Of a DNA stretch of 63,600 nt, positions 11,766 through 25,962 are shown in pieces. The DNA comes from Cytobacillus horneckiae (GTDB lineage: Bacteria > Bacillota > Bacilli > Bacillales > Cytobacillaceae). The position numbers and the translations under genes were made by a program. Position 1 is the first letter of the stretch. Every line of letters starts with the position of its first letter. Where the stretch lies: assembly GCF_002835735.1 (NCBI RefSeq), contig NZ_PISD01000025.1, positions 1 to 63,600 on the forward strand, given 5' to 3'. Under the pieces are notes generated by a model. That model ran no database searches. It saw only the letters and a list, made by a program, of their open reading frames with translations, and was not told where the DNA came from.

Positions 11766-12128
11766 TTAAAATTCTAAACCGTTTTCGCGAGCAGCATCTG
11801 CTAATGCTTTTACGCGTCCATGATATAGGTATCCTCCACGGTCGAAAACGATAGATGTTACTCCTTTTTCTACAGCACGTTTTGCGATTAATTCGCCGAC
11901 TTTAACAGCTGCATCAGCATTGCTAGTAGATTCTAGGCCAGCATCTTTTTCCATTGTAGAAGCGCTTGCTAGTGTTACTCCATTTACATCATCGATTAGT
12001 TGAGCATAAATGTGCTTGTTAGAACGATACACATTTAAACGAGGACGAGCCGCAGTGCCAGAAAGTTTAGATCTTACACGAGCATGTCTTTTTTTACGCA
12101 CTGCATTTTTGTCAGCCTTCGTAATCAT
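11766..12128 (-). CDS. rplR: Large ribosomal subunit protein L18
   Basis: L18 carries 5S rRNA into the central protuberance of the 50S subunit together with L5. I choose the ATG giving [19 protein letters not shown], seven bases after AAAGGAG; it yields 120 residues, the normal length, whereas three upstream in-frame residues overlap the ribosome binding site. Conserved [16 protein letters not shown] and [16 protein letters not shown] are present. Order rplF-rplR-rpsE is standard. Confidence 0.96.
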   Translation of the reverse strand: MITKADKNAVRKKRHARVRSKLSGTAARPRLNVYRSNKHIYAQLIDDVNGVTLASASTMEKDAGLESTSNADAAVKVGELIAKRAVEKGVTSIVFDRGGYLYHGRVKALADAARENGLEF

Positions 12129-12160
12129 TTCGGTCACTCCTTTCGTTTAGCTATGCGGCA

Positions 12161-12697
12161 TTACTTACCTGTTTTACCTTCTTTACGACGAACAAATTCT
12201 CCTTCATACCTAATACCTTTTCCTTTGTAAGGCTCTGGAGGACGAACGTCACGAATGTTAGCAGCTAAAGCCCCTACACGTTCTTTGTTTGTGCCTTTTA
12301 CTATTACTTTAGTATTAGATGGCACTTCGATTTCGACACCTTCTTCAGGCTCGATTTCAACTGGGTGAGAGTAACCAACGTTCAATACAAGCTTTTTGCC
12401 TTGTTTTTGAGCACGGTAACCGACACCGATTAATTCAAGACCTCTTTCAAAGCCTTTTGATACACCTTCAACCATGTTAGAAAGCAAAGCGCGAGTTGTT
12501 CCGTGTAAAGCACGGTGCTCTTTGTTATCAGTTGGACGAGAAACGTTGATCACGTTATCCTCGATTTTAATTTCGATATCTTTATTAAATGAACGAGAAA
12601 GTTCACCTTTAGGACCCTTTACTGTTACAGTGTTGTTATCATTTGTGATAGTAACACCAGCAGGGATTTCGATTGGTTTTTTACCTATACGAGACAT
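12161..12697 (-). CDS. rplF: Large ribosomal subunit protein L6
   Basis: L6 lies at the base of the L7/L12 stalk and helps position translation factors. The 178-residue protein has the duplicated L6 fold: N-terminal [15 protein letters not shown] with [12 protein letters not shown], and C-terminal [15 protein letters not shown], which carries the conserved PEPYKGKGI motif. GGAGGTG precedes the ATG. It lies between rpsH and rplR in the spc operon. Confidence 0.97.
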   Translation of the reverse strand: MSRIGKKPIEIPAGVTITNDNNTVTVKGPKGELSRSFNKDIEIKIEDNVINVSRPTDNKEHRALHGTTRALLSNMVEGVSKGFERGLELIGVGYRAQKQGKKLVLNVGYSHPVEIEPEEGVEIEVPSNTKVIVKGTNKERVGALAANIRDVRPPEPYKGKGIRYEGEFVRRKEGKTGK

Positions 12698-12728
12698 TTA
12701 TTGCACCTCCATTCATTCTAAAACTGTA

Positions 12729-13127
12729 TTACCAAACGTATGCTAATACTTCTCCGCCTACTTGCTTAGCGCGAGCTTCTTTATCAGTAAGAACTCCTTG
12801 AGAAGTAGAAACTAGTGCGATTCCTAGGCCGTTAAGTACACGCGGTACCTCATCAGCTTTTGCATAAACACGAAGACCAGGTTTACTAATACGTTTAAGG
12901 CCTGTGATTACGCGTTCGTTGTTTGAGCCGTATTTTAAGAAAATGCGGATGATGCCTTGTTTATTGTCTTCGATAAACTCTACATCACGCACGAATCCTT
13001 CACGCTTAAGGATTTCAGCAACCTCTTTTTTAATATTAGAAGCAGGAACTTCTAATTTTTCGTGACGAACCATATTCGCATTACGGATGCGAGTAAGCAA
13101 ATCTGCAATCGGATCTGTCATGACCAT
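12729..13127 (-). CDS. rpsH: Small ribosomal subunit protein S8
   Basis: S8 is a primary 16S rRNA binder needed for assembly of the 30S platform. The 132-residue protein starts [19 protein letters not shown] and ends [22 protein letters not shown] in two conserved blocks. In E. coli S8 represses its own operon through the rplE region; I see no obvious copy of its rRNA target here and make no claim for Bacillus. It is placed between rpsN and rplF with a GGAGGTAAAAAC leader. Confidence 0.97.
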   Translation of the reverse strand: MVMTDPIADLLTRIRNANMVRHEKLEVPASNIKKEVAEILKREGFVRDVEFIEDNKQGIIRIFLKYGSNNERVITGLKRISKPGLRVYAKADEVPRVLNGLGIALVSTSQGVLTDKEARAKQVGGEVLAYVW

Positions 13128-13157
13128 TGTTTTTACCTCCTTCCCTAACTTTAGGTT

Positions 13158-13361
<204 letters not shown>

Positions 13362-13368
13362 TTAACGA

Positions 13369-13908
13369 TTACTTTTGGAATGGCATTCCAAATTGAGTTA
13401 AAAGTTCACGAGCTTCTTCATCAGTATTGGCAGTAGTTACGATAACGATATCCATACCACGAACTTTGCTTACTTTATCGTAATCGATCTCAGGGAAGAT
13501 CAATTGCTCTTTCACACCAAGTGTGTAATTTCCACGGCCGTCGAAAGACTTTTTAGAAATTCCGCGGAAGTCACGTACACGTGGAAGAGATACAGATACT
13601 AATTTATCAAAGAATTCGTACATGCGCTCTCCACGTAGTGTTACTTTTGCACCGATAGGCATACCTTCACGAAGACGGAAGCCTGCAATTGATTTTTTCG
13701 CACGAGTAATTACTGGTTTTTGACCTGTAATTTGTGTTAATTCTTCAACTGCATTATCCAATGCTTTTGAGTTTTGAACTGCATCACCAACGCCCATGTT
13801 GATAACGATTTTTTCAAGCTTAGGAACTTGCATTACTGATTTATAGTTAAACTTGCTCACTAGAGCAGGAGTAATTTCTTTAACATGTTTTTCTTTTAGG
13901 CGGTTCAT
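13369..13908 (-). CDS. rplE: Large ribosomal subunit protein L5
   Basis: L5 binds 5S rRNA with L18 and forms a bridge to S13. The 179-residue protein has the typical [17 protein letters not shown]-terminus, [14 protein letters not shown] and [21 protein letters not shown] split over two conserved blocks. GAAGGGAGG precedes the start. It follows rplX and precedes rpsN in the spc operon. Identification is secure. Confidence 0.97.
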   Translation of the reverse strand: MNRLKEKHVKEITPALVSKFNYKSVMQVPKLEKIVINMGVGDAVQNSKALDNAVEELTQITGQKPVITRAKKSIAGFRLREGMPIGAKVTLRGERMYEFFDKLVSVSLPRVRDFRGISKKSFDGRGNYTLGVKEQLIFPEIDYDKVSKVRGMDIVIVTTANTDEEARELLTQFGMPFQK

Positions 13909-13934
13909 CGATCGTACCTCCCTTCTTCTTTGAT

Positions 13935-14246
13935 CTATTTATCTAGAGATTCACCGGATTTTTTTGCTACACGCACTTTCTTGCCATCAACCGTTTGATA
14001 GCCTACACGAGTTGGTTCACCTGATTTAGGGTCAACCGGCATAACGTTTGATACATGAACAGGTGCCTCTTGGCTAATGATTCCGCCTTGCGGATTCAAA
14101 TTGGAAGGCTTAGCGTGCTTCTTAACGATGTTTACTCCTTCAACAAGCACGCGGTCTTGTTTAGGGAAAGCAGCAAGAATAACGCCTGTTTTGCCTTTAT
14201 CCTTACCAGAGATGACCATTACTTTATCACCTTTTTTTACATGCAT
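13935..14246 (-). CDS. rplX: Large ribosomal subunit protein L24
   Basis: L24 starts 50S assembly and carries a KOW motif. I start it at the ATG giving [19 protein letters not shown] (103 residues) because AAGGAGGTG lies seven bases upstream; a longer frame of eight more residues reads through that site. The KOW core [18 protein letters not shown] is intact. It follows rplN by 36 bases. Confidence 0.96.
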   Translation of the reverse strand: MHVKKGDKVMVISGKDKGKTGVILAAFPKQDRVLVEGVNIVKKHAKPSNLNPQGGIISQEAPVHVSNVMPVDPKSGEPTRVGYQTVDGKKVRVAKKSGESLDK

Positions 14247-14282
14247 CTGTGTGCACCTCCTTAAAGGCATATTGTTTTGTTT

Positions 14283-14672
<390 letters not shown>

Positions 14673-14691
14673 TCAAGCATATTCCGTACAA

Positions 14692-14955
14692 TTAGATTAT
14701 AACTGCTTTTTCAACGACTTCTACTAAGCGGAAGCGTTTAGTCGCAGATAGTGGGCGAGTTTCCATAACACGAACGATATCGCCAATTTTTGCTTCGTTT
14801 TGCTCATCATGAGCTTTAAACTTTTTAGAGTACTTAACGCGTTTACCGTATAACGCATGCTTTTTGTAAGTTTCGACTAAAACAGTTACAGTTTTATCCA
14901 TTTTGTCAGAAACAACACGCCCTGTGTAAACTTTGCGTTGGTTGCGTTCACTCAT
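14692..14955 (-). CDS. rpsQ: Small ribosomal subunit protein S17
   Basis: S17 is an OB-fold primary 16S rRNA binder in the body of the 30S subunit. 87 residues with [20 protein letters not shown] at the start, [14 protein letters not shown] and [20 protein letters not shown] in conserved blocks. GAGGAGGTT precedes the ATG. It follows rpmC by 21 bases, the usual rplP-rpmC-rpsQ order. Confidence 0.97.
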   Translation of the reverse strand: MSERNQRKVYTGRVVSDKMDKTVTVLVETYKKHALYGKRVKYSKKFKAHDEQNEAKIGDIVRVMETRPLSATKRFRLVEVVEKAVII

Positions 14956-14976
14956 TGTGCGAACCTCCTCTCAATG

Positions 14977-16619
<1,643 letters not shown>

Positions 16620-16622
16620 TCA

Positions 16623-16901
16623 TTAACGTCTTGTTTTCTTATCATCATTGCCATGGCCTTTGTATGCACGTGTTGGAGCGAATTCTCCAAGCTTGTGACC
16701 TACCATGTCTTCGGTAACATATACAGGCACGTGTTTACGACCATCGTAAACTGCGATTGTGTGTCCGATGAATTGCGGGAAGATCGTGGAACGGCGAGAC
16801 CAAGTTTTAACAACCTGCTTGCCTTCAGTTTCATTTAACTTTTCGATCTTTGTCATTAAATGCTCATCAACAAAAGGTCCTTTTTTTAAGCTACGACCCA
16901 T
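16623..16901 (-). CDS. rpsS: Small ribosomal subunit protein S19
   Basis: S19 is a 30S head protein that pairs with S13. I start at the ATG giving [20 protein letters not shown], eight bases after GAAGGGAGG, for 92 residues; twelve residues of upstream in-frame sequence contain that ribosome binding site. Conserved [20 protein letters not shown] and [11 protein letters not shown] are present. Standard place between rplB and rplV. Confidence 0.96.
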   Translation of the reverse strand: MGRSLKKGPFVDEHLMTKIEKLNETEGKQVVKTWSRRSTIFPQFIGHTIAVYDGRKHVPVYVTEDMVGHKLGEFAPTRAYKGHGNDDKKTRR

Positions 16902-16961
16902 GTTTGTACCTCCCTTCGTGATTGTTCTACGGCCCATCTTTGGAACCGTAGTTCAATCCCG

Positions 16962-17813
<852 letters not shown>

Positions 17814-17821
17814 TTAAAATA

Positions 17822-18106
17822 TTAAGCTTCAAAAATTTCGATTTCTTGGCTATCAGCAGTTAGTTTTACAATTGCTTTACGGCGTTTGTTTGTATAACCA
17901 CCGAATTTACCCATGCGCTTGAATTTACCTTTATAGTTCATGATGTTTACTTTTTCAACCTTCACACCAAAGATCTCTTGAACAGCATCTTTAACTTGAG
18001 TTTTATTAGCTCTTACATCAACTTCGAACGTATATTTCTTTTCAGGCATGATGTCAGTAGAACGTTCAGTGATAACGGGGCGCTTAATGATATCGCGTGC
18101 ATCCAT
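17822..18106 (-). CDS. rplW: Large ribosomal subunit protein L23
   Basis: L23 lies at the rim of the exit tunnel and is the main docking point for trigger factor and SRP. 94 residues; conserved [18 protein letters not shown] at the start and [19 protein letters not shown] in the RNA-binding loop. Its start codon overlaps the rplD stop (last base shared), so translation is coupled. Standard S10-operon position. Confidence 0.97.
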   Translation of the reverse strand: MDARDIIKRPVITERSTDIMPEKKYTFEVDVRANKTQVKDAVQEIFGVKVEKVNIMNYKGKFKRMGKFGGYTNKRRKAIVKLTADSQEIEIFEA

Positions 18107-18729
18107 TATGCAAGCACCTCCTCTACTTTTTCGACCGCTTGCTTCGTCATGATTAATTTATCATGATTTAAAACATCCAACACATTGATTCCGTTAGCTG
18201 TAACAACAGTTACACCAGGGATGTTACGAGCAGATAATGCTACGTTTTCATCTAGGTCAGCAGTTACGATTAACGCTTTAGAATCTACAGAAAGACCTTT
18301 AAGTACACCTTTAAAGTCTTTAGTTTTTGGAGTTTCGAAAGCTAAGCTTTCTAATACAAGTACGTTTTCCTCTAACACTTTAGAAGATAACGCAGATTTG
18401 ATCGCTAAGCGACGAACTTTTTTAGGTAATTTATAGCTGTAGCTGCGTGGTACAGGACCAAATACAGTACCGCCTCCGCGCCATTGTGGTGAACGAATAG
18501 AACCTTGACGAGCACGACCTGTGCCTTTTTGGCGCCATGGTTTACGTCCTCCGCCAGCTACTTCAGAACGAATTTTAGTTTTATGAGTTCCTTGACGTAA
18601 AGAAGCTCTTTGCATAACAACAGCTTCAAACATCACGTGGTTGTTAGGCTCAATACCAAAGATTGTGTCATTAAGTTCGATATCACCAACTTTAGAACCA
18701 CTTTGGTTTAACAATGCTACTTTAGGCAT
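18106..18729 (-). CDS. rplD: Large ribosomal subunit protein L4
   Basis: L4 lines the exit tunnel opposite L22; its internal loop (about residues 45-95) with [20 protein letters not shown] and [17 protein letters not shown] is intact, so no macrolide-resistance type change is seen. 207 residues. In E. coli L4 represses the S10 operon; no equivalent leader is obvious here. It follows rplC by 25 bases with GGAGGAAG upstream. Confidence 0.97.
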   Translation of the reverse strand: MPKVALLNQSGSKVGDIELNDTIFGIEPNNHVMFEAVVMQRASLRQGTHKTKIRSEVAGGGRKPWRQKGTGRARQGSIRSPQWRGGGTVFGPVPRSYSYKLPKKVRRLAIKSALSSKVLEENVLVLESLAFETPKTKDFKGVLKGLSVDSKALIVTADLDENVALSARNIPGVTVVTANGINVLDVLNHDKLIMTKQAVEKVEEVLA

Positions 18730-18754
18730 TCTTACTTCCTCCTTTCCGACTTAA

Positions 18755-19384
18755 TTACTTCGCTTTTACCGCACTTTTTACTTTTAAAAGCGCTTTTTTA
18801 GGACCAGGTACATTTCCTTTGATCAATAATAGGTTACGCTCAGCGTCAACTTTTACGATCTCAAGGTTTTGTACTGTAATTTGCTCTCCACCCATACGTC
18901 CAGGTAGTAATTTACCTTTGAAAACACGGTTTGGAGCAACAGGACCCATTGAACCAGGACGACGGTGGTAACGTGAACCGTGTGCCATTGGTCCGCGAGA
19001 TTGTCCGTGGCGTTTAATAGCACCTTGGAAACCTTTACCTTTTGAAATTCCTGTTACATCAACAGTTTCACCTGCAGCGAAAATATCAACTTTGACTTCT
19101 TGACCAACTTCATACTCGGCTAAGTCAGCTCCGCGTAATTCGCGAACGAAGCGCTTAGGAGTAGTATCCGCTTTTGCAACATGGCCTTTTTCCGGTTTGT
19201 TTGAAAGCTTTTCGCGTTTGTCTTCAAATCCGATTTGGATTGCTTCGTAGCCATCAGTTTCTACTGATTTCTTTTGAAGAACAACGTTTGGAGCTGCTTC
19301 AACAACTGTTACCGGGATAAGATCACCGTTTTCAGCAAATACTTGAGTCATACCAATCTTTCTTCCTAAGATTCCTTTGGTCAT
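18755..19384 (-). CDS. rplC: Large ribosomal subunit protein L3
   Basis: L3 is an early assembly protein whose loop approaches the peptidyl-transferase centre. The start chosen gives [16 protein letters not shown] and 209 residues, with AGGAGGTGTGA upstream; an alternative three codons earlier is less well spaced. The loop [20 protein letters not shown] and the C-terminal [18 protein letters not shown] are present. Second gene of the S10 operon. Confidence 0.96.
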   Translation of the reverse strand: MTKGILGRKIGMTQVFAENGDLIPVTVVEAAPNVVLQKKSVETDGYEAIQIGFEDKREKLSNKPEKGHVAKADTTPKRFVRELRGADLAEYEVGQEVKVDIFAAGETVDVTGISKGKGFQGAIKRHGQSRGPMAHGSRYHRRPGSMGPVAPNRVFKGKLLPGRMGGEQITVQNLEIVKVDAERNLLLIKGNVPGPKKALLKVKSAVKAK

Positions 19385-19420
19385 ATCAGTCACACCTCCT
19401 AGATTGTTTTAATGTATTAA

Positions 19421-19753
<333 letters not shown>

Positions 19754-19784
19754 TTACTATAGACATTCTCCGTGAAAATTTCCC

Positions 19785-19818
19785 ACACACTCGCCATGGC
19801 AAAGCGGCCGGGTGTGTC
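19785..19818 (-). promoter_or_regulatory. GC-rich hairpin in the rpsJ leader
   Basis: CACAC and GTGTG arms enclose a GC-rich loop in the 5' UTR of rpsJ. It has no U-run, so it is not a terminator. It may be a regulatory or stability element of the S10 operon mRNA; I cannot match it to a described leader. Confidence 0.35.
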
Positions 19819-19860
19819 AGCAACCTTTCACTTCATCGCAGTCAAAGACCAACATTGTCT

Positions 19861-19889
19861 ATTATACAGAAACTAAAGATTAAATGCAA
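19861..19889 (-). promoter_or_regulatory. Proximal promoter of the S10 operon
   Basis: Minus strand: TTGCAT, 17 bases, consensus TATAAT. A start site near 19854 would give a leader of about 125 bases before rpsJ. Confidence 0.75.
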
Positions 19890-19928
19890 CATAATATTAC
19901 AATCGACTCTGTTCTGCACACTTTTAAC

Positions 19929-19957
19929 ATTATAACGGCTCATATCCCCCTTTTCAA
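19929..19957 (-). promoter_or_regulatory. Distal promoter of the S10 operon
   Basis: Minus strand: TTGAAA, 17 bases, consensus TATAAT, 68 bases upstream of the proximal promoter. Tandem sigma-A promoters are common for ribosomal operons and fit growth-rate control. Confidence 0.7.
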
Positions 19958-20057
19958 GTGAATCTTATTCTTTACATCATTTTCTAAATTAAGTGGCTAG
20001 CCATCTGATATTTTAATGCTATTTAACTATTTAGTTTTGAATTTTCTAAATTATTTA

Positions 20058-20086
20058 TTGACAAATAATTTTAGTTATTGTAAGTT
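20058..20086 (+). promoter_or_regulatory. Promoter of the SAM-riboswitch/yitJ-metH transcript
   Basis: TTGACA, 17 bases, TAAGTT on the plus strand. The -35 is consensus, the -10 weak. A start near 20093 would place the riboswitch P1 stem about 13 bases from the 5' end. Confidence 0.6.
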
Positions 20087-20105
20087 TTATTCAATTAAAT
20101 ATTAA

Positions 20106-20223
20106 ACTCTTATCAAGAGAGGTTGAGGGATAGGCCCGATGACACCTCAGCAACCATCAATGGATTCTTTCATTGAAAAGGTGCTAATTCCTACAAGCTG
20201 ATTGCTCATGCTTGAAAGATGAG
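20106..20223 (+). ncRNA. SAM-I (S-box) riboswitch aptamer
   Basis: All the conserved S-box blocks appear in order: CTTATCAAGAGAGG, TGAGGGA, GGCCCGATGA, CCTCAGCAACC, AAGGTGCTAATTCC and the closing CTTGAAAGATGAG, with P1 formed by the ends. S-boxes bind S-adenosylmethionine and shut off methionine biosynthesis and transport genes. It lies 5' of yitJ-metH on the same strand, and the terminator just downstream makes this a transcriptional OFF switch. Confidence 0.96.
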
Positions 20224-20241
20224 AAGATGACGGTGTAATGT

Positions 20242-20270
20242 AAAGTCTTCTTCTTGAAGGCTTTTTATTT
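20242..20270 (+). terminator. Riboswitch-controlled terminator
   Basis: AAAGTCTTC, loop TTCTT, GAAGGCTTT (one G-U pair), then TTATTTTTT. The 5' arm could alternatively pair with GAAGATGAC just upstream, giving the antiterminator expected when SAM is scarce. Confidence 0.88.
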
Positions 20271-20436
20271 TTTCATCCTTTCAACCGTGATCCGCATCGT
20301 AAATAAGAGCAGCGCTTTTAAGGTAACTCTGCTCAGCAAATTTACTTTCCATTCAGCTACCTCTCTTTTAAACACTTATCCACAACTTTTAACAAACGGT
20401 TCTTATTCTCTCCCAATTTAATAAAGAGGTGAATGT

Positions 20437-22296
20437 ATGTCTTTTTTAAAACGAATGGAAACGGAAGTCTTAATAGCTGATGGTGCGATGGGTACCCTTC
20501 TCTATTCTTACGGAACTGATAGTTGCTTTGAGGAATTAAACCTTTCTGCTCCCTCACAAATAGAGAATATACATCGAGCATATATTCAGGCTGGTGCTGA
20601 CCTGATTCAAACGAATACATATGCAGCAAACTATTTAAAACTGAAAAGGTATGGACTTGAGGACTCTGTTAAGGAAATTAATAGTGCCGGAGTGAAAATC
20701 GCCCGCTCCGTCGTTCAAAGCGGCACATATGTTTTAGGAACAATTGGCGGTATCAGAGGAATAAAGCCTTTGACTATATCATTAGAGGAAATCAAACGAA
20801 GCTTTAGAGAGCAGCTATATTGTTTATTGCTTGCCGAAGTTGACGGATTATTATTAGAAACCTTTTACGATTTGGAAGAGCTTGAAACTGTCTTAATGAT
20901 TGCTCGTAAAGAAACAGACTTGCCTATCATTACCCAAATCTCCCTTCAGGAAATTGGCATTCTTCAAGATCAAACGCCAATTGATGAATCTTTTTTACGA
21001 TTGGAGGAAAAAGGCGCAAATATTGTTGGGTTAAACTGCCGCCTTGGCCCTCACCATATGCTTGAGACTCTTTCTCGTGTTGCCTTACCTAAACATGCAT
21101 ATCTTTCAGCTTACCCTAACGCAAGTTTACCTGCGTATATTGACGGTAAGATTCAGTATGAAGACGATGAAAATTATTTTAAAAAATCTGCCCGCCCTTT
21201 TCTTGAACAAGGCATTAGACTAATTGGCGGATGCTGCGGTACGACACCTAACCATATAAAGGCATTTGCTGATGAAATTAGACACGCCGCTCCGGTGTTA
21301 TCAAAGACAGTTAAACAGCCATCAGTAAAAAAAGCTGTGGAAACAATTACGATTAGCCGCACGGAAAAACCTATTCAGGATTTAGTGAAAAATAATCGAG
21401 CCATCATCGTAGAACTTGATCCGCCAAAACAGTTAACAACGGAAAAGTTTTTTAACGGCGCTAAAGCATTAAAGAGAGCTGGCATTGATGCCCTTACTCT
21501 TGCAGATAATTCTCTTGCCACACCGAGAATTGCCAATGAGGCGCTCGCTCACCTTGTAAACAAAAAAATCGGTATAAGACCGCTCGTTCATATATCCTGC
21601 CGAGATCGTAATTTAATCGGCTTACAATCGCACTTAATGGGCCTGCACACACTTGGGCTCCACGATATCCTTGCTATTACCGGTGACCCTGCTAGAGTCG
21701 GCAATTTTCCTGGCGCTTCTTCAGTATTCGATTTATCTTCCTTTGAATTAATTGAGATGATTAAACAATTTAACGATGGTCTTTCTCCAACTGGAAAAGA
21801 ACTTGGACAAAAAGCGATATTCTCTGTTGGCGCAGCCTTTAATCCACATGTGAGATATTTAGAAAAAGCAGTTGCCCGGTTAGAAAAGAAAATTCAATTT
21901 GGTGCAGATTATTTTATTTCACAGCCGGTTTTCTCCGAGGAGCAGCTTATTAATATTCATAAAAAAACTAAACATCTATCTGTGCCTATTTACATCGGTA
22001 TCATGCCATTAATTAGCAGCAAGAATGCAGAATATCTTCATAGTGAAGTCCCAGGCATAAAAATTGCTGATCATATTCGGCAGCAAATGGCGGCTGTATC
22101 ACATGATCCGATACAAGCTGAATTGGAAGGTTTAACAATTGCGAAAAGCTTAATCGATACAGCGATGGATTTGTTTAATGGGATTTATTTAGTCACCCCT
22201 TTTCTACGCTATTCACTAACAGCAGAATTAACCAAGTATATCCGTCAAAAAGACAAACAAAAGGAGAGCCAATATGCAGAAGCCGAATTTCAATGA
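20437..22296 (+). CDS. yitJ: Bifunctional homocysteine S-methyltransferase / 5,10-methylenetetrahydrofolate reductase
   Basis: The N-terminal domain (about 1-290) is a zinc-dependent homocysteine methyltransferase barrel with ligands Cys201 (GLNC) and Cys266-Cys267 (GGCCGTT). The C-terminal domain (about 330-619) is a MetF-type FAD-dependent methylene-THF reductase ([34 protein letters not shown]). Together with MetH it would make 5-methyl-THF and use it to make methionine. 619 residues is the usual YitJ size. The ATG follows AAAGAGGTG. It is first in a two-gene operon under an S-box, and on the strand opposite to the ribosomal genes around it. Confidence 0.95.
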   Translation: MSFLKRMETEVLIADGAMGTLLYSYGTDSCFEELNLSAPSQIENIHRAYIQAGADLIQTNTYAANYLKLKRYGLEDSVKEINSAGVKIARSVVQSGTYVLGTIGGIRGIKPLTISLEEIKRSFREQLYCLLLAEVDGLLLETFYDLEELETVLMIARKETDLPIITQISLQEIGILQDQTPIDESFLRLEEKGANIVGLNCRLGPHHMLETLSRVALPKHAYLSAYPNASLPAYIDGKIQYEDDENYFKKSARPFLEQGIRLIGGCCGTTPNHIKAFADEIRHAAPVLSKTVKQPSVKKAVETITISRTEKPIQDLVKNNRAIIVELDPPKQLTTEKFFNGAKALKRAGIDALTLADNSLATPRIANEALAHLVNKKIGIRPLVHISCRDRNLIGLQSHLMGLHTLGLHDILAITGDPARVGNFPGASSVFDLSSFELIEMIKQFNDGLSPTGKELGQKAIFSVGAAFNPHVRYLEKAVARLEKKIQFGADYFISQPVFSEEQLINIHKKTKHLSVPIYIGIMPLISSKNAEYLHSEVPGIKIADHIRQQMAAVSHDPIQAELEGLTIAKSLIDTAMDLFNGIYLVTPFLRYSLTAELTKYIRQKDKQKESQYAEAEFQ

Positions 22297-25200
22297 AATA
22301 CTCCAACAGAAAATACTTATAATGGATGGGGCAATGGGTACAATGCTGCAAAAGGCCGAACTAACAGCTGCTGATTTTGGAGGAGAACAATACGAAGGCT
22401 GTAATGAAATGCTCAACCTCACCATACCGGAAACAATTGAATCGATTCATGAAGCATATTTAAAAGCAGGCGCTGATATTATTGAAACAAATACTTTCGG
22501 TGCTACACAAATCGTTTTGGATGAATATCATCTTGGTCATAAGAGCTATGAGATAAACAAAGCAGCCGCAATCATCGCCAACCGGGCGGCAGATAATTAT
22601 ACAACTATAGAAAAACCCCGTTTTGTAGCAGGCTCAATGGGCCCAACTACAAAGACCTTAAGTGTCACAGGGGGTACAACCTTTGAGGAACTTAGCGATC
22701 ATTATGAAGTTCAGGCACGTGCGTTAATTGATGGAGGTGTTGATTTATTATTAATAGAAACAAGCCAGGATCTTCTTAATGTGAAAGCAGCATTTGTTGG
22801 TATTAAAAAGGCATATGCATTTACTGGTTTGAATAAGCCGCTAATCATCTCAGGAACCATTGAGCCTATGGGCACTACATTAGCCGGTCAAGGCATTGAG
22901 GCTTTTTATATTTCTGTGGAGCATATGAATCCAGTCGCTGTCGGATTGAATTGCGCCACTGGACCTGAATTCATGCAGGAGCACATAAGATCTTTATCTG
23001 AGCTAGCCGCGACAGCCATTAGCTGTTATCCAAATGCAGGATTGCCGGATGAAGAAGGATGCTATCACGAAACGCCAGAAAGCCTTTCAATCAAACTGTC
23101 AGGCTTTGCAAAGCAAGGTTGGATTAACATTGTTGGCGGATGCTGCGGCACGACCCCGGAGCATATTGCAGCCATTGCTGACGCATTGAAAGACATTTCC
23201 CCGAGAAAAGTTACCGCAAAATTAAACCACCAGCTGTCAGGTATTGAGCCGCTGATTTATGATCCGTCAATCCGCCCAATCATGGTTGGTGAAAGAACAA
23301 ATGTCATTGGCTCCAGGAAGTTTAAACGACTGATTGGTGAGGCAAAATTTGAAGAGGCAGCTGAAATTGCAAGAGCACAAGTAAAACGCGGTGCAAATGT
23401 CATCGATATTTGCCTTGCAGATCCTGACCGTGATGAAATAACTGATATGGAGAACTTCCTGTCAGAGGTAACAAAGAAGATTAAAGTCCCACTTGTCATT
23501 GATTCAACAGACGAAGTTGTCATTGCCAAAGCCTTAACTTACTCACAAGGAAAGGCAATTATTAATTCAATTAATTTAGAGGATGGAGAAGAAAGGTTTG
23601 CCAATGTATCAAAGCTTATACATGAATACGGCGGCGCAGTAGTTGTTGGTACAATAGATGAAATAGGAATGGCGGTTACGGCAAAAAGAAAACTTGAAAT
23701 TGCTCAGCGCTCCTATCAGCTGCTTGTTCACAAATATGGCATCCAGCCGCAGGACATTATTTTTGACCCTCTCGTTTTCCCTGTTGGCACTGGTGATGAA
23801 CAATATATAGGCTCAGCAAAAGAAACAATCGAAGCAATTCAATTGATAAAGGAACAAATCCCGTTAGTAAAAACGATATTAGGTATTAGTAATGTTTCAT
23901 TTGGCCTCCCTCCTGTTGGCAGGGAAATATTAAATTCAGTATACCTATATCACTGTACAAAAGCAGGATTAGATTACGCTATTGTTAACACGGAAAAACT
24001 TGAACGTTTCCCAAGTATTTCAACTAATGAAGTTCATCTCGCAGAAAAGCTATTATTTCACACGACTGATGCAATACTTGCAAACTTTACCGAATTTTAT
24101 CGCGATAAAAAGAAAGAAGTAAAAATTCCAATATCAACGCTCTCACTGGAGGAACGTTTATCGAGCTATATAATAGAAGGAACGAAGGAAGGTTTAATAC
24201 CTGACTTAGAATGCGCACGAAAAAAATACGATAAGCCATTGGATATAATAAATGGTCCTTTAATGGATGGAATGGCCGAAGTTGGCAGACTATTTAATGA
24301 CAATCAACTTATAGTTGCCGAGGTATTGCAAAGTGCAGAGGCAATGAAAGCAGCTGTTGCACATCTTGAACCATATATGGAAAAAGGCTCAGCTGAGATG
24401 ACTAAAGGTAAAGTGCTTCTAGCGACCGTTAAGGGCGATGTTCATGATATTGGAAAAAACCTTGTTGATATCATTCTCTCTAATAATGGATTTCAAACGG
24501 TCGATTTAGGAATTAAAGTATCCTCAGCAGATTTAATACAAGCGATACAAAATGAAAAACCAGATATTGTAGGGCTATCCGGACTCCTAGTTAAATCCGC
24601 GCAGCAAATGGCATTAACTGCAAAAGATATGAAAGATGCAAATATTTCAATTCCCATACTTGTTGGTGGTGCCGCATTGTCTCGTAAATTTACAAATACA
24701 AAAATTGCCCAAAACTACGACGGTCTTGTTCTTTATGCAAAAGATGCAATGACCGGTTTGTCATTAGCCAATGAGCTTAAGTCTCCAGAACGATACGACA
24801 TATTAGTAGCCGAACAGCACGAACGTAGACAGCTTCTTATTCAGCGACAAGACGAAGGATCTGTTGTGGTAAAAACTAAAGCTTATCAACAAGGAAAAAC
24901 GATAAAGAAAGCAAAAGTCTTTGTTCCCAAGGACCTAACCAAACATGTTATTACCAACTTATCTTTTTCACATATACAGCCATATATTAATAAGACAATG
25001 CTGATGCATCATCTCGGGGTAAAAGGTAAAAAGGAAGGTATAGATGAAAAACGGTTAAAGGTAGAACACTTAATTGATGATTTGATAGAACAATCCATTA
25101 TAAATAATTGGATCACGCCAGCCGCAGTCTATCAATTTTTCCCTGCGAAAGCAGACGGTGACTTCGTAAGCATTTTACATCCTCAAGATTATAATAATAT

Positions 25201-25690
25201 TATAGAGAAATTCCAATTTCCGAGACAGCAAAATGGGCAGTCACTCTGTTTAGCTGATTATTTAAATGAAGATACAATCGATTATGTAGGGTTTTTTACC
25301 GTTACAGCAGGGAAAGGAATAAGAAAAGCTGCCTCACTCTTAAAAGAGAAAGGAAGATTTTTAGAAAGTCATGCTTTACAGGCTTTGGCATTAGAAACGG
25401 CGGAAGGTTTAGCCGAGTATATTCATCGTCAAATGCGTGATCGTTGGGGGTTCCCAGATGCAGCAACGATGACAATGGCTGAAAGGTTTGCAGCTAAATA
25501 TCAAGGTCAGCGCTTTTCTTTTGGATATCCTGCCTGTCCAAACTTGGAAGACCAAGCAAAGCTTTTTCATTTAATAACACCTGAAGACATTGGCATACAA
25601 TTAACAGAGGGATTTATGATGGAACCAGAAGCATCAGTAACAGCAATGGTTTTTGCTCATCCAGATGCAAGATATTTTAATGTTTTATAA
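22274..25690 (+). CDS. metH: Cobalamin-dependent methionine synthase
   Basis: Transfers the methyl group of 5-methyl-THF to homocysteine through methylcobalamin. Four modules in order: homocysteine barrel with Cys227 and Cys290-Cys291; pterin-binding barrel (about 325-600, [13 protein letters not shown] and [16 protein letters not shown] blocks); cobalamin-binding region with the DxHxxG motif at Asp722-His724-Gly727; and C-terminal AdoMet reactivation domain (about 900-1138, with AAEGLAEY-like helix and [11 protein letters not shown]). 1138 residues, complete. The start overlaps yitJ by 23 bases behind AAAGGAGAG. Its dependence on B12 means the cell must take up or make cobalamin; the ECF module in this window could serve such uptake, but that is a guess. 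Confidence 0.96.
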   Translation: MQKPNFNEILQQKILIMDGAMGTMLQKAELTAADFGGEQYEGCNEMLNLTIPETIESIHEAYLKAGADIIETNTFGATQIVLDEYHLGHKSYEINKAAAIIANRAADNYTTIEKPRFVAGSMGPTTKTLSVTGGTTFEELSDHYEVQARALIDGGVDLLLIETSQDLLNVKAAFVGIKKAYAFTGLNKPLIISGTIEPMGTTLAGQGIEAFYISVEHMNPVAVGLNCATGPEFMQEHIRSLSELAATAISCYPNAGLPDEEGCYHETPESLSIKLSGFAKQGWINIVGGCCGTTPEHIAAIADALKDISPRKVTAKLNHQLSGIEPLIYDPSIRPIMVGERTNVIGSRKFKRLIGEAKFEEAAEIARAQVKRGANVIDICLADPDRDEITDMENFLSEVTKKIKVPLVIDSTDEVVIAKALTYSQGKAIINSINLEDGEERFANVSKLIHEYGGAVVVGTIDEIGMAVTAKRKLEIAQRSYQLLVHKYGIQPQDIIFDPLVFPVGTGDEQYIGSAKETIEAIQLIKEQIPLVKTILGISNVSFGLPPVGREILNSVYLYHCTKAGLDYAIVNTEKLERFPSISTNEVHLAEKLLFHTTDAILANFTEFYRDKKKEVKIPISTLSLEERLSSYIIEGTKEGLIPDLECARKKYDKPLDIINGPLMDGMAEVGRLFNDNQLIVAEVLQSAEAMKAAVAHLEPYMEKGSAEMTKGKVLLATVKGDVHDIGKNLVDIILSNNGFQTVDLGIKVSSADLIQAIQNEKPDIVGLSGLLVKSAQQMALTAKDMKDANISIPILVGGAALSRKFTNTKIAQNYDGLVLYAKDAMTGLSLANELKSPERYDILVAEQHERRQLLIQRQDEGSVVVKTKAYQQGKTIKKAKVFVPKDLTKHVITNLSFSHIQPYINKTMLMHHLGVKGKKEGIDEKRLKVEHLIDDLIEQSIINNWITPAAVYQFFPAKADGDFVSILHPQDYNNIIEKFQFPRQQNGQSLCLADYLNEDTIDYVGFFTVTAGKGIRKAASLLKEKGRFLESHALQALALETAEGLAEYIHRQMRDRWGFPDAATMTMAERFAAKYQGQRFSFGYPACPNLEDQAKLFHLITPEDIGIQLTEGFMMEPEASVTAMVFAHPDARYFNVL

Positions 25691-25755
25691 GGAAAAGATT
25701 CTATTTAAGAGTAAATTTAGCTAAATACAAAGTTGGTGCTTATATATGTGAAACG

Positions 25756-25945
25756 GCGTTCTTTTTATCAACTTTTAACGGCTTTCGTTTTTCTTGATGA
25801 GAATCAGGTGCTTTCTTATCAGCATTATACGGACTTCATTATTCTTGATGAGAATCGGTTGCTTTCTTATCAGCTTTATAAGGATTTCTTTATTCTTGAT
25901 GAGAATCAGATACTTTCTTATTAACTTAAAACGGCTTTCGTTTAG
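25756..25945. repeat. 51-bp tandem hairpin repeat, about 3.7 units
   Basis: Units begin CTTGATGAGAATC at 25793, 25844 and 25895, exactly 51 bases apart, with a partial unit before them. Each unit contains an inverted repeat TGATGAGAA/TTCTTATCA around an eight to nine base loop, weaker in the last unit. Because 51 is a multiple of three, the plus strand is open through the array (LDENQ-LSYQ type peptide), but there is no good ribosome binding site and I do not call a gene. It lies in the 3' UTR of metH. Confidence 0.85.
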
Positions 25946-25962
25946 ATTTCCTCAATAAAATT

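Noticed and set aside
20357..20629. 90-codon minus-strand frame upstream of rpsJ as the missing ybaC-like gene
   Set aside because: It overlaps the start of yitJ on the opposite strand and shows no hydrolase motif or ribosome binding site.
25733..25924. 63-codon plus-strand frame in the repeat array after metH as a real protein
   Set aside because: The frame is explained by the 51-base period; the start has no ribosome binding site and the units match better as hairpins.
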